From an uncultured Pelagibacteraceae bacterium (GTDB taxonomy: Bacteria > Pseudomonadota > Alphaproteobacteria > Pelagibacterales > Pelagibacteraceae), in the NCBI GenBank assembly GCA_902558705.1, contig CACEEW010000009.1:1-43912 (forward strand): a DNA stretch of 43,912 bases. Direction: 5' to 3'. The notes under the pieces were generated by a model. That model was not told the origin of the DNA and did not search any database. It saw nothing but the letters and a program-made list of their open reading frames with translations. The position numbers and the translations under genes are program-made. Below are positions 18,162 through 26,198 of the stretch, piece after piece (position 1 is the first letter of the stretch; every line of letters starts with the position of its first letter).

Positions 18162-18602
18162 ATGTATTTATCATTGAACAAATATAGACCATTAGTATTT
18201 GTACCAATGGCTGCTGATATATTACATTATGGTCATATCAATATTTTACTAAAAGCAAATAGACACGGTAATGTAATAGTTGGCTTAATGACTGACTCTG
18301 GCATAAAAAGTTATAAAAGAAAAAAACCGATTGTTAATTATAAAAATAGAAAAAGGGTTTTAGATCAAATAAAATGTATTAAAAAGATTATTCCATTAAA
18401 TGGTTTAAAATATGTTGAATTTGCAAAAAAGTATAAATTTGAATACTTTGTTCATGGTGATGATTGGAAAAAAAATATTCAATCTAAAGTTAGAAGTGAT
18501 TTGATTAAAACTATGAAAAAATGGAATGGTAAAGTATTGGAATTTGAATATACAAAAAATATTTCTTCGTCAAAAATAAAATCATTACTTAACAAAATAT
18601 GA
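18162..18602 (+). CDS. Stand-alone cytidylyltransferase-like protein in the phosphonate operon
   Basis: Small nucleotidyltransferase of the glycerol-3-phosphate cytidylyltransferase/TagD fold. The HxGH motif is HYGH at residues 22-25, the second family block is HGDDWKK at 98-104, and the C-terminal ISSSKIKSLL resembles the ISTTxI motif. At 146 aa it is a complete single domain. It resembles the N-terminal domain of the next gene closely (both have VPxAxDxLHxGHINIL, KNRxxL, FVHGDDWK and KNISS/KDISS), so the two probably arose by duplication. The overlap with pepM is four bases (ATGA). By context it may activate a phosphonate or phosphonate-related alcohol with CTP to form a CMP-linked donor; the substrate is not known. 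Confidence 0.8.
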   Translation: MYLSLNKYRPLVFVPMAADILHYGHINILLKANRHGNVIVGLMTDSGIKSYKRKKPIVNYKNRKRVLDQIKCIKKIIPLNGLKYVEFAKKYKFEYFVHGDDWKKNIQSKVRSDLIKTMKKWNGKVLEFEYTKNISSSKIKSLLNKI

Positions 18603-19900
18603 AAAAAATAATAGTTTACGTTCCTCTGGCTGTAGATTTTTTACACGAAGGTCACATTAATATACTTAGAATAGCAAAAAAGTACGGTGATGTCATAGTC
18701 GGGCTTTTAACTGATGAAGCTATATCCAATTATAAATCTATTCCTTTACTTGATTATAAAAATAGAGAGTTATTGGTTAAAAATTTAAAATATGTGTCAA
18801 AAGTTGTTCCTCAAAAAACAGAGGACTACAGTAATAATTTAAACAAGATTAAACCAAATTTTTTCGTACATGGTGATGATTGGAAATATGATAACAGGAA
18901 AAAAACTAGAGCTAAAGTTATTAAAACGTTAAAAAAATGGTCTGGGAAGTTAATTGAACCAAAATACACAAAAGATATCTCTTCTTTTAAAATTAAAAAA
19001 AAGATTTTAGAATTAGCTTCTTTACCTGAAAATCGGGTTTCAAGATTAAAAAGATTATTATCTTCTAAAAAGATAGTTAGAATTTTAGAGTCCCACAATT
19101 CATTGACAGGTCTTATCATTGAAAATCTTAAAGTTTATGATAAAAATAAATTTCTGGAATTTGATGGTATGTGGTCGTCAAGTTTGACAGACTCTGCTAC
19201 TAAGGGTAAGCCTGATAATTCTTCATTAGATTTTTCATCTCGAATTTCGTCTTTAAATGACATGATGGATGTAACAACTAAACCTTTAGTTTTTGATGCT
19301 GATAACGGAGGTCAAATCGAGCATTTATCTTTTTTGATTAGATCATTGGAAAGATCTGGCGTTTCTGCAATTATAATGGAAGATAAAATTGGATTAAAGA
19401 AAAATTCACTATTCAAAGATCAATCTGGTACTCAACAAGATAAACCAAAAACTTTTGTAAACAAGATTAAAAGAATTTGTTCATCAAGACGATCAAAAGA
19501 TTTTCTTGTAATAGCAAGAATAGAAAGTTTTATTGTTGGCAAAGGATTAAAAGATGCATTAAATAGAGCTGAAATCTATTCAAAAGCAGGAGCTGATGCT
19601 ATATTAATTCACAGTAAAGAGAAAACTCCATCTGAAATTTTTACTTTTGCAAAAGCATTTAAAAAAAGCAGAAACTATATTCCTTTAGTTTCAGTTCCAT
19701 CAACTTATTCAAAAGTTTATGAAAAAGATTTAATTAAAAATGGTTTTAAATTGGTGATTTATGCAAATCAACTTTTAAGGGCTGCTTATCCTGCTATGCA
19801 AAATGTTGCAAAAACTATTTTACAAAAAGGAAGAGCTCTTGAAGTTGATAAAAAGATAATTCCAATTAAAGAAATCATCAATTTGATTAAAAATGATTAA
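18599..19900 (+). CDS. pepM: Cytidylyltransferase-phosphoenolpyruvate mutase fusion (PepM)
   Basis: Commits PEP to phosphonopyruvate, the first step of nearly all phosphonate biosynthesis. The N-terminal domain (1-135) is a cytidylyltransferase with HEGH (16-19) and HGDDW (91-95). The C-terminal domain (150-433) belongs to the PEP mutase/isocitrate lyase family with DGMWSSSLTDSATKGKPDN (189-207), metal-binding DADNGG (233-238) and the PEP mutase signature EDKxxxKxNS as EDKIGLKKNS (261-270), which separates PepM from carboxyvinyl-phosphonate mutase and lyases. It overlaps both neighbours (4 bases upstream, 8 downstream). The fusion ties carbon-phosphorus bond formation to CTP-dependent activation, so the final phosphonate may be destined for a lipid or glycan rather than release; that is inference. 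Confidence 0.93.
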   Translation: MKKIIVYVPLAVDFLHEGHINILRIAKKYGDVIVGLLTDEAISNYKSIPLLDYKNRELLVKNLKYVSKVVPQKTEDYSNNLNKIKPNFFVHGDDWKYDNRKKTRAKVIKTLKKWSGKLIEPKYTKDISSFKIKKKILELASLPENRVSRLKRLLSSKKIVRILESHNSLTGLIIENLKVYDKNKFLEFDGMWSSSLTDSATKGKPDNSSLDFSSRISSLNDMMDVTTKPLVFDADNGGQIEHLSFLIRSLERSGVSAIIMEDKIGLKKNSLFKDQSGTQQDKPKTFVNKIKRICSSRRSKDFLVIARIESFIVGKGLKDALNRAEIYSKAGADAILIHSKEKTPSEIFTFAKAFKKSRNYIPLVSVPSTYSKVYEKDLIKNGFKLVIYANQLLRAAYPAMQNVAKTILQKGRALEVDKKIIPIKEIINLIKND

Positions 19901-20993
19901 AATTAGTTCTTTAATTAGTGTATTAAAGAAAAATAATAGTAATTTTTTTACTGGTGTTCCTGATAGTGTGCTCAAAGAACTTTCATTTGAATTACAAAGT
20001 AAAAGTAAAAAAAGTCATATCATAGCATCGAATGAAGGATCTGCTGTATCAATTGGTATTGGTCATTATTTATCTACTAAAAAAATTCCATGTATTTATA
20101 TGCAGAATTCTGGCTTATCAAATGCATTAAATCCTTTGATTTCTATAGCTCATCCAAAAGTTTACGCAATCCCATTAATTTTGATAATCGGATGGAGGGG
20201 ATCACCAAAAATTAAAGATGAACCACAACACAATGTGAAGGGTAAAATTACAGAAAAGCTTCTTAAGCTTTTGAATATCAAATACACAATTATTAGAAAT
20301 AATAAAGATCTTAAAAAATTTGATAAACAAATAAAAAATGCAAAAAAAAATAAAGTTATTGTAGCGTGTTTAATCGAACAAGGTACTTTAGAAAAAAATA
20401 ACAAAAAAATTAACAAAAAAGATTTTTTTAAAATCGATAAAGAAAACTTTTTTAAAACTCTACTTGAAATTTTAGATAATAAATCAAAAATTGTTTCTAG
20501 TACTGGATATAATTCTAGAGAAATAATGTACATAAGGAACAAATATCAACTTAAGAAATCCAAAGATTTTTATATGGTTGGTGGTATGGGTCACACCTCT
20601 TCTGTAGCTCTAGGATACTCTTTATCAACCAATAAAAAAACGATTTGTATTGATGGGGATGGTTCATTTTTGATGCATTTAGGCTCTATTAAAACAGCTG
20701 GTAATTTTGCAAATAAAAACTTTAAATATATATTATTAAATAACAATACTCATGACTCAGTAGGTGGTCAAAGCACCTATGTTAAAAACATAGATCTCGA
20801 AAAGTTATCTAAAAGTCTGGGGTTTAAAAAATTTTATAGCATTAAAGATAATAAAAATTTAAGAAAAAGTCTTAAAAAGTTTCTATCTGGGAATAGTTTA
20901 AATTTTTTAGAAGTTAAGGTCACAAATAGTAAAATTAAAAATTTACCAAGACCCGAAAATCTGATTTATATTAAAAACGAATTTATGAAATAA
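19893..20993 (+). CDS. ppd: Phosphonopyruvate decarboxylase
   Basis: Thiamine-diphosphate enzyme that converts phosphonopyruvate to phosphonoacetaldehyde, pulling the unfavourable PepM reaction forward. The N-terminal segment FFTGVPDSVLKELSFEL is typical of phosphonopyruvate and sulfopyruvate decarboxylases. ASNEGSAVSIGIGHYLSTKK contains the catalytic Glu region, and the ThDP/Mg motif starts at GDGSFLMHLGS and ends in NNNTHDSVGGQ. The 366 aa length is that of full-length Ppd. Sulfopyruvate decarboxylase is excluded in practice by position between pepM and the dehydrogenase, with overlaps of eight and one bases. Confidence 0.93.
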   Translation: MIKISSLISVLKKNNSNFFTGVPDSVLKELSFELQSKSKKSHIIASNEGSAVSIGIGHYLSTKKIPCIYMQNSGLSNALNPLISIAHPKVYAIPLILIIGWRGSPKIKDEPQHNVKGKITEKLLKLLNIKYTIIRNNKDLKKFDKQIKNAKKNKVIVACLIEQGTLEKNNKKINKKDFFKIDKENFFKTLLEILDNKSKIVSSTGYNSREIMYIRNKYQLKKSKDFYMVGGMGHTSSVALGYSLSTNKKTICIDGDGSFLMHLGSIKTAGNFANKNFKYILLNNNTHDSVGGQSTYVKNIDLEKLSKSLGFKKFYSIKDNKNLRKSLKKFLSGNSLNFLEVKVTNSKIKNLPRPENLIYIKNEFMK

Positions 20994-22090
20994 TGGTTAA
21001 TTCTATTGAAGATATTAAAAAATTTATTAGTGATACTAGCTTTAAAAGAATATTTATTATATGTGGAAAAAAATCTTTTATAACATCTGGTGCTGAAAAA
21101 TTTTTTAAAAAAGATACAAATAACAAAGAAATAAGATTTTTTTATAAAAATTCTGATCTTCCAATCTTAGAAGAACTTATCGAAATAATTAAAGAAATAA
21201 GAAATTTTAAACCAAATTTAATTCTTGCGATAGGCGGTGGTGCAGTAATTGACTATGCCAAGATAGCTAATGTTGTTGAAATAAGATCTGATTTAGCAGA
21301 TTTAATTGTTAATTATTCTTATCCGTTTAAAAATAAATATACTAAATTAGCTGTCATACCCACTACCGCTGGTTCTGGAGCTGAAGTAACCTCAAATGCA
21401 GTTATTTATGTCGATGGAATTAAACATTCTTTTGAAAGCCAATTATTAATACCAGATAATTTTTTTTTAATTCCTGAATTTTTGATTTCTGCACCTGAAA
21501 AGATTAAAGCATCAGCAGGTTTTGATGCTATCGCGCAAGCTTTAGAGTCTTTAGTTTCTAAAAAATCAAATGATCAAAGTGTTGACTATGCTTCTAAATC
21601 TTTAAGAGTATCAATAAATAGTTATATATCTTTTTTAAATGATCCTAACTTAAAGAATGCAACTGAAATGGCTATTGCATCAAATTTAGCTGGTAAGGCA
21701 ATCAACATATCAAAAACTACTGCACCTCATGCTGTTTCATATCCTTTTACCTCTTTATTTAATGTAAGCCATGGTCACGCTGTAGGCTTATTTTTTGAGA
21801 GTTTTTTTAAATTTAGTTACGAAAACAAAGATAAATCAGAAACTTCTTTTGACTTAAAAAAAAGATTTGATTTAATATTTAATCTGTTTGATGTTCAAGG
21901 AATTAATGATTTTAGTTCCAAAATATCATTAATAAAAAAACAAGCTAAATTAGAGGATAATCTTCAAACACTAAATATCAATATTAAACAAAGCTCAGAT
22001 GATATTATAAAAGGTATAAATTTATTAAGACTTGGTAATAATCCTGTAAAAATTGGAGAAAAAGATATTTATAATATTATTTCGCAGTAA
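20993..22090 (+). CDS. Iron-type alcohol dehydrogenase, probable phosphonoacetaldehyde reductase
   Basis: Group III (Fe-type) alcohol dehydrogenase, expected by context to reduce phosphonoacetaldehyde to 2-hydroxyethylphosphonate, the MpnS substrate. Visible motifs are the NAD(P)-binding GGGAVIDYAKI, PTTAGSGAEVTSNAVIY, GFDAIAQALES (residues 176-186), APHAVSYPF and VSHGHAVGL. Family metal ligands would be D178, H246 and H260; the fourth position, usually His four residues after the Asp, is Q182 here. The 365 aa length is standard. It is the last gene of the operon, overlapping ppd by one base, and its stop codon abuts the stop of the convergent kinase gene with no base between. Confidence 0.87.
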   Translation: MVNSIEDIKKFISDTSFKRIFIICGKKSFITSGAEKFFKKDTNNKEIRFFYKNSDLPILEELIEIIKEIRNFKPNLILAIGGGAVIDYAKIANVVEIRSDLADLIVNYSYPFKNKYTKLAVIPTTAGSGAEVTSNAVIYVDGIKHSFESQLLIPDNFFLIPEFLISAPEKIKASAGFDAIAQALESLVSKKSNDQSVDYASKSLRVSINSYISFLNDPNLKNATEMAIASNLAGKAINISKTTAPHAVSYPFTSLFNVSHGHAVGLFFESFFKFSYENKDKSETSFDLKKRFDLIFNLFDVQGINDFSSKISLIKKQAKLEDNLQTLNINIKQSSDDIIKGINLLRLGNNPVKIGEKDIYNIISQ

Positions 22091-22975
22091 TTATTTCACA
22101 AGAAAATTGACTTTTTTATTTGTTAGATTTAATTGGATTTTTTTATATGAACCAAAATTATCTCCATCAATTTGAACAGGTATCAAATCATTTCCATCAA
22201 TAGTAATGTTTTGTGAATAAGTAGTAATAACATTTTTATTTTTACTTAAATCACCATTAAGAATTATTAAAAATATAGAATATAATAAATTGATCCTAGT
22301 TAAATCCTTAAATATATATGTGACTATTTTATTTTCAAAAATATTTGTTTTATTTATTTTATGATGTCCAGCGTAATATTTGGTATTTGAGGATAATATC
22401 CAGTCTGCTTGATAAAATTGTCCATCAAAAGTAACATTTAATTTTTTATTATTCATAAATAAGAAATATTGAAAACCCTTGATACCAAATATCACTTTTC
22501 CAAGAATTTTTTTAATTTTTGAATTAATTGAATGAACAATTTTTGCATCCCACCCTATACCAGCCATTAAAAAGAAATAATTCTCGTTAATTTTTACAAG
22601 ATTAGAGGATTTATAATTATTAGAAATCAATACATTGACTATATCATCAATCTTTTTATTCATTGATAATTCAGCTTGCAGTAAATTTGCAGTACCAGCA
22701 GGTATATAGCCTATAGCAAAATCGTCTTTAAAATTAAAATCATTCTTTATTAATTCATTAATTGCAAAAGAAACAGATCCATCTCCACCAGCAACTATTA
22801 ATCGATCATAATTTTTTTGATTAAAGTTTTTAAAAATTTTCTTAGCTTGATTTATTGTTTTGGTCTCAAAGTATTCTACTGAATTATTTTCTTTTAACTT
22901 AGATAAAACCCTATTTATGAATTTTGATTTTCTTCCAGAGGAAGAGTTTTGATTGTAAATTAAACAATACAACAT
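22091..22975 (-). CDS. Diacylglycerol kinase-family lipid kinase (YegS/LCB5 type)
   Basis: Predicted soluble lipid kinase with the DAGK catalytic domain. The nucleotide-binding VAGGDGSVSFAINELI has GGDGS at residues 63-67, and GYIPAGTANLLQAEL follows near 105. A C-terminal beta-rich part ends in IQIDGDNFG, as in YegS-type kinases. At 294 aa it is full length. It is divergent from plcP across 98 bases that carry PhoB-like boxes facing both ways. In phosphate-starved SAR11, diacylglycerol released by PlcP is rebuilt into glycolipid; a kinase here could return diacylglycerol to phosphatidate. Substrate is inferred. Confidence 0.85.
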   Translation of the reverse strand: MLYCLIYNQNSSSGRKSKFINRVLSKLKENNSVEYFETKTINQAKKIFKNFNQKNYDRLIVAGGDGSVSFAINELIKNDFNFKDDFAIGYIPAGTANLLQAELSMNKKIDDIVNVLISNNYKSSNLVKINENYFFLMAGIGWDAKIVHSINSKIKKILGKVIFGIKGFQYFLFMNNKKLNVTFDGQFYQADWILSSNTKYYAGHHKINKTNIFENKIVTYIFKDLTRINLLYSIFLIILNGDLSKNKNVITTYSQNITIDGNDLIPVQIDGDNFGSYKKIQLNLTNKKVNFLVK

Positions 22976-22993
22976 AATTAATCCTTAAAAAAT

Positions 22994-23011
22994 TTTTAAC
23001 AAATTTGTAAC
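22994..23011 (+). promoter_or_regulatory. PhoB-like box facing plcP
   Basis: Half-sites TTTTAAC and TTGTAAC are separated by four bases, an 11-base period. AATAAG at 23022-23027, ten bases on, is a 4/6 match to a -10 box. The first gene downstream is plcP, as expected for phosphate-starvation control. Confidence 0.65.
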
Positions 23012-23042
23012 ATTTAAATGAAATAAGAAATACATGATTCGT

Positions 23043-23060
23043 GTTACAGTTGTATTAAAA
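23043..23060 (-). promoter_or_regulatory. PhoB-like box facing the diacylglycerol kinase gene
   Basis: Read on the minus strand from 23060 to 23043, TTTTAAT and CTGTAAC are separated by ACAA, again an 11-base period. The -10 region ten bases on (TATTTC) is weak. With the box on the other strand it makes a divergent arrangement in one 98-base gap. Confidence 0.55.
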
Positions 23061-23073
23061 TATAGGTCTTTAA

Positions 23074-23886
23074 ATGCCTAACATACTTAAATACAAAAGC
23101 ATTTTTATTTCTGATGTGCATTTGGGTACCAAGGGTTGTCAGGCGAAAAAACTTTTAGAGTTTTTTAAAAACTCAAGATCTGAAAATCTTTATCTTGTAG
23201 GAGACATTATAGATGTCTGGGAAATGCAAAAAAGTTTTTTTTGGCCTCAAGAACATAATGATGTAATCCAAAAAATTTTAAGAAAAGCAAGACATGGCAC
23301 TAAAGTTTTCTATATTATGGGCAACCATGATGAAATGTTAAGAAAATTTATTCCAATGAATTTTGGTGACATCCATATGGTTAATAGAGTTATTCATGAG
23401 ACAAATGCTGGAAAAAAATATGTTGTTGTTCATGGTGATGCTTGGGATGGTGTTATGAAACATGCTAAATGGCTATCTAAACTTGGATCAATAGCTTACA
23501 ATTTATTGTTACAAATAAATGTAATAATTAATTTCTTTAGAAGGTTGAGAGGAAAAGAATATTGGTCTCTTGCAAAATATTTAAAATATAAGGTTAAGAA
23601 CGCCGTCAAATATATTGGTGAATATGAAAAAACACTCTCAGATTATGCAAAAAGAAAAAAATTTGATGGAATAATTTGTGGCCATATCCATCATGCTGAG
23701 GATAGAGATTTTAATGGGGTCAATTATTTAAATTGTGGAGACTGGGTAGAATCTTGCACTGCATTAGCCGAAAATTACGATGGTAGCTTTGAAATATTAT
23801 ATTGGGATAAAATAAGAGAACAATATTTAGACACTCAAGAAATAATTAAACCTATTAAAAATGAAGACTTAAAAAAAGCTTCGTAA
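23074..23886 (+). CDS. plcP: PlcP-type metallophosphoesterase (phospholipase C of lipid renovation)
   Basis: Calcineurin-like phosphoesterase predicted to remove the phosphate-containing head group from membrane phospholipids during phosphate starvation. All metal motifs are visible: D14 and H16 in ISDVHLG, D44 in LVGDIIDVWE, N84/H85 in MGNHDE, H120 in VVHGDAWDG and the late GHIHHAED. The family is close to LpxH (UDP-2,3-diacylglucosamine hydrolase), and 270 aa is compatible with either. The plcP call is preferred because a glycolipid-type glycosyltransferase follows three bases later and phoR next, and a PhoB-like box precedes it. This matches the lipid-renovation locus reported in SAR11 and rhizobia. 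Confidence 0.87.
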   Translation: MPNILKYKSIFISDVHLGTKGCQAKKLLEFFKNSRSENLYLVGDIIDVWEMQKSFFWPQEHNDVIQKILRKARHGTKVFYIMGNHDEMLRKFIPMNFGDIHMVNRVIHETNAGKKYVVVHGDAWDGVMKHAKWLSKLGSIAYNLLLQINVIINFFRRLRGKEYWSLAKYLKYKVKNAVKYIGEYEKTLSDYAKRKKFDGIICGHIHHAEDRDFNGVNYLNCGDWVESCTALAENYDGSFEILYWDKIREQYLDTQEIIKPIKNEDLKKAS

Positions 23887-23889
23887 TTA

Positions 23890-24897
23890 ATGAAAATTTT
23901 AATCGCAACAGATGCATATTTTCCACAAGTAAATGGTGTTGTAAGAACCTTGCATGAAACAGGTAAAATTTTAAAAGAACAAGGTCATAGAATAGAATAT
24001 ATCACACCAGAATTATTTTTAACTTTTCCGATGCCAAAATATAATGAAATTAGAATATCTATTAATGTTTGGCCAAGAGTTGGTAGCTTAATAAAGAAAA
24101 TAAAACCTGATGCAATTCATATAGCTACTGAAGGTCCTATAGGGACTATGGCAAGAAGATATTGTTTGAAGAATAAACTAAAGTTTACCACAAGTTTTCA
24201 TACAAGATTTGATAAATATCTTAAGCTTTACTTTCCTATTATACCTGCAAAATGGGCTGAAAAATTCTTAGCAAACTTTCATAACAAGGCTGAGAGAATC
24301 TTAGTAACAACAGAATCTATGAGAAAAGAATTAATCGATATAGGTATAGATAATAATAAAATGATTACTTGGACAAGAGGAGGCAATCATGGAGCTTTTA
24401 AGAGTCCGAAAAAAATTGATTTACCACATAAAAGACCAATTTGGATTTATGTTGGAAGAGTTGCAGTTGAAAAAAACATAAGAGCTTTTTTAGAATGTGA
24501 TTTAGAGGGTACAAAAATGATAATAGGAAAGGGACCTGATTTAAAAAAATTAAAAAAAGAATTTCCTAAAGATATTTTTTTAGGAGAAAAAACAAACGGT
24601 GAATTAGCGTCTCATTTTGCATCTTCCGATGTTTTTGTATTTCCAAGTAAAACAGATACATTTGGAATTGTAGTTTGTGAGTCTTTAAATTGCGGAACAC
24701 CTGTAGCTGCTTATCCTGTTCCAGGTCCTAAAGATATATTTGAGGGTTCCAAAATAAATTGTTTAGATAATGATCTTAAAGTTTCAGCTCATAAAGCTTT
24801 GAAAGTTAATAGAAATGATTGTCTTGAATTTGCAAAAAAATTCACTTGGGAAGAAACAGCAAAAATATTTTTTAACAATATTTCACCAAATCATTAG
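23890..24897 (+). CDS. GT4-family glycosyltransferase for phosphorus-free glycolipids (Agt type)
   Basis: Predicted to transfer a sugar to the diacylglycerol released by PlcP, yielding glycolipids that replace phospholipids. The N-terminus MKILIATDAYFPQVNGVVRTL and the late donor-binding segment SKTDTFGIVVCESLNCGTPVAAYPVPGP with the E-x7-E type motif are those of GT4 enzymes related to Agt/SqdX. The middle contains IWIYVGRVAVEKNI, the start of the second Rossmann fold. Length 335 aa. It lies three bases after plcP and 65 bases before phoR. The sugar (glucose, glucuronic acid or other) cannot be told from sequence. Confidence 0.85.
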   Translation: MKILIATDAYFPQVNGVVRTLHETGKILKEQGHRIEYITPELFLTFPMPKYNEIRISINVWPRVGSLIKKIKPDAIHIATEGPIGTMARRYCLKNKLKFTTSFHTRFDKYLKLYFPIIPAKWAEKFLANFHNKAERILVTTESMRKELIDIGIDNNKMITWTRGGNHGAFKSPKKIDLPHKRPIWIYVGRVAVEKNIRAFLECDLEGTKMIIGKGPDLKKLKKEFPKDIFLGEKTNGELASHFASSDVFVFPSKTDTFGIVVCESLNCGTPVAAYPVPGPKDIFEGSKINCLDNDLKVSAHKALKVNRNDCLEFAKKFTWEETAKIFFNNISPNH

Positions 24898-24962
24898 TTA
24901 ATTTTTCCTTAATTTATTTGCATTAAAAAGTGTAATGATGCAAAATTAAGCCGTCTAAATTT

Positions 24963-26108
24963 ATGGAATATTTCATCATTCTACTTATAGTTGTTATAAT
25001 TTATCTCCTCTATTTACTTAATCAAAAAAAAAACAAATCAATAAATACTGCTACAATAATTAATAAAAGAGAGGAAAAAACCAAAAGAGTAATTATTGAT
25101 GAACTTGAGGATCAGTTTTTTGCATTAAATAAATTTAACATAATTAAATATGCTAATCCAAGTGCATTAAAAAGATTTGGAAGTAATTTAATTGATAAAA
25201 ACATATCCTCTGTAATTCGAAAACCAGAATTAATAGATAATATTGAAAAAGCTATCTTAGAAAATAAAACCAAAAATATTGATGTTGAAATAGACCTGCC
25301 ATCATATCAGTTTTATAAAATTTATATTATTCCTGGTCCAACTCATTTATTTACTGAACCAGATTCTGTTGTGTTATTTTTAAAAGATTTTACTGAAATT
25401 ACAAAAGCACAAAAATTTAAAACTGATTTCGTAGCAAATGTAAGCCATGAATTAAGAACACCTTTAATGGCAATCAAAGGATCACTAGAAACAATTGAGG
25501 GCCCAGCGTCTGATGATGAAAAGGCTAAAAAAAAATTTATGAAAATAATGACTGATCAATCAAATAGAATGGAAAATTTAATTAATGATCTTTTAATACT
25601 AACAAGAATTGAATTAGAAGAACACATAAGGCCAAACTCTTTAGTTGATATAAATGATCTTTTCAAAACAATCATCAGTAATTTTGAGATTGTTTTAAAA
25701 AGAAAGAAATTAAATATTAATTTATCTCTCGCCAATCCAACAATTGTTATTGGAGATGAAAAAAAATTACAAACTGTTTTTTCTAATCTTTTAGATAATG
25801 CAATTAAGTATTCAAAGGAAAATAAGTCTATTTTTATATCAAGCAAAATTAGCGACGGTAAATTGTTAGAAAAAAATTTTATGATCAGTGTTAAAGACGA
25901 AGGTGTTGGTATTCCTCAAAGATATATTTCTAGAATTACAGAAAGATTTTTTAGAGTAGATCTCGAACAAAGTAATAAAGTAGGTGGAACCGGTTTAGGA
26001 TTAGCTATAGTTAAACATATAGTTACTCAACATCGTGGACATTATGAGATTCTAAGTGAGGAAAACCAAGGAACTGAAATTCAAATTTATTTACCAGCGA
26101 AAACTTAA
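24963..26108 (+). CDS. phoR: Phosphate regulon sensor histidine kinase PhoR
   Basis: Membrane-anchored histidine kinase that senses phosphate status with PstSCAB-PhoU and phosphorylates PhoB. One N-terminal membrane segment (residues 2-19) precedes a PAS-like domain (about 40-145). The HisKA box is VANVSHELRTPLMAIKGSLE with H162, and the HATPase motifs are NLLDNAIKYS, DEGVGIP and GTGLGLAIVKHI. At 381 aa it is a compact PhoR. It sits with plcP and the glycosyltransferase, five genes upstream of phoB, rather than next to it as in many bacteria. A single GTGTAAT half-site occurs upstream but not a full PhoB-like box. Confidence 0.9.
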   Translation: MEYFIILLIVVIIYLLYLLNQKKNKSINTATIINKREEKTKRVIIDELEDQFFALNKFNIIKYANPSALKRFGSNLIDKNISSVIRKPELIDNIEKAILENKTKNIDVEIDLPSYQFYKIYIIPGPTHLFTEPDSVVLFLKDFTEITKAQKFKTDFVANVSHELRTPLMAIKGSLETIEGPASDDEKAKKKFMKIMTDQSNRMENLINDLLILTRIELEEHIRPNSLVDINDLFKTIISNFEIVLKRKKLNINLSLANPTIVIGDEKKLQTVFSNLLDNAIKYSKENKSIFISSKISDGKLLEKNFMISVKDEGVGIPQRYISRITERFFRVDLEQSNKVGGTGLGLAIVKHIVTQHRGHYEILSEENQGTEIQIYLPAKT

Positions 26109-26147
26109 ATTTAAAAAGTGTTATATTGTAATAGTTTTAGAAGATTT

Positions 26148-26165
26148 TTTTAACAATTCTTTACT
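26148..26165 (+). promoter_or_regulatory. PhoB-like box upstream of the unknown secreted protein
   Basis: TTTTAAC and CTTTACT are separated by AATT with an 11-base period, resembling the pstS box, which also has the AATT spacer. It lies 33 bases before the start codon at 26199. The -10 box is not clear (TAATCT at 26176). Confidence 0.45.
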
Positions 26166-26198
26166 TGATTAATGTTAATCTTTTAATTAATTTTTTAT

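Noticed and set aside
16719..22200. Integrase, transposase, tRNA attachment site or flanking repeats marking the phosphonate cluster as a mobile island
   Set aside because: None is visible; the cluster is also as AT-rich as its surroundings, so transfer is possible but not shown.
23074..23886. LpxH (lipid A synthesis) identity for the metallophosphoesterase
   Set aside because: The fold is compatible, but the adjoining glycosyltransferase, phoR and PhoB-like box fit PlcP better.
24898..24962. A PhoB-like box upstream of phoR
   Set aside because: Only one half-site (GTGTAAT) is present, with no partner 11 bases away.
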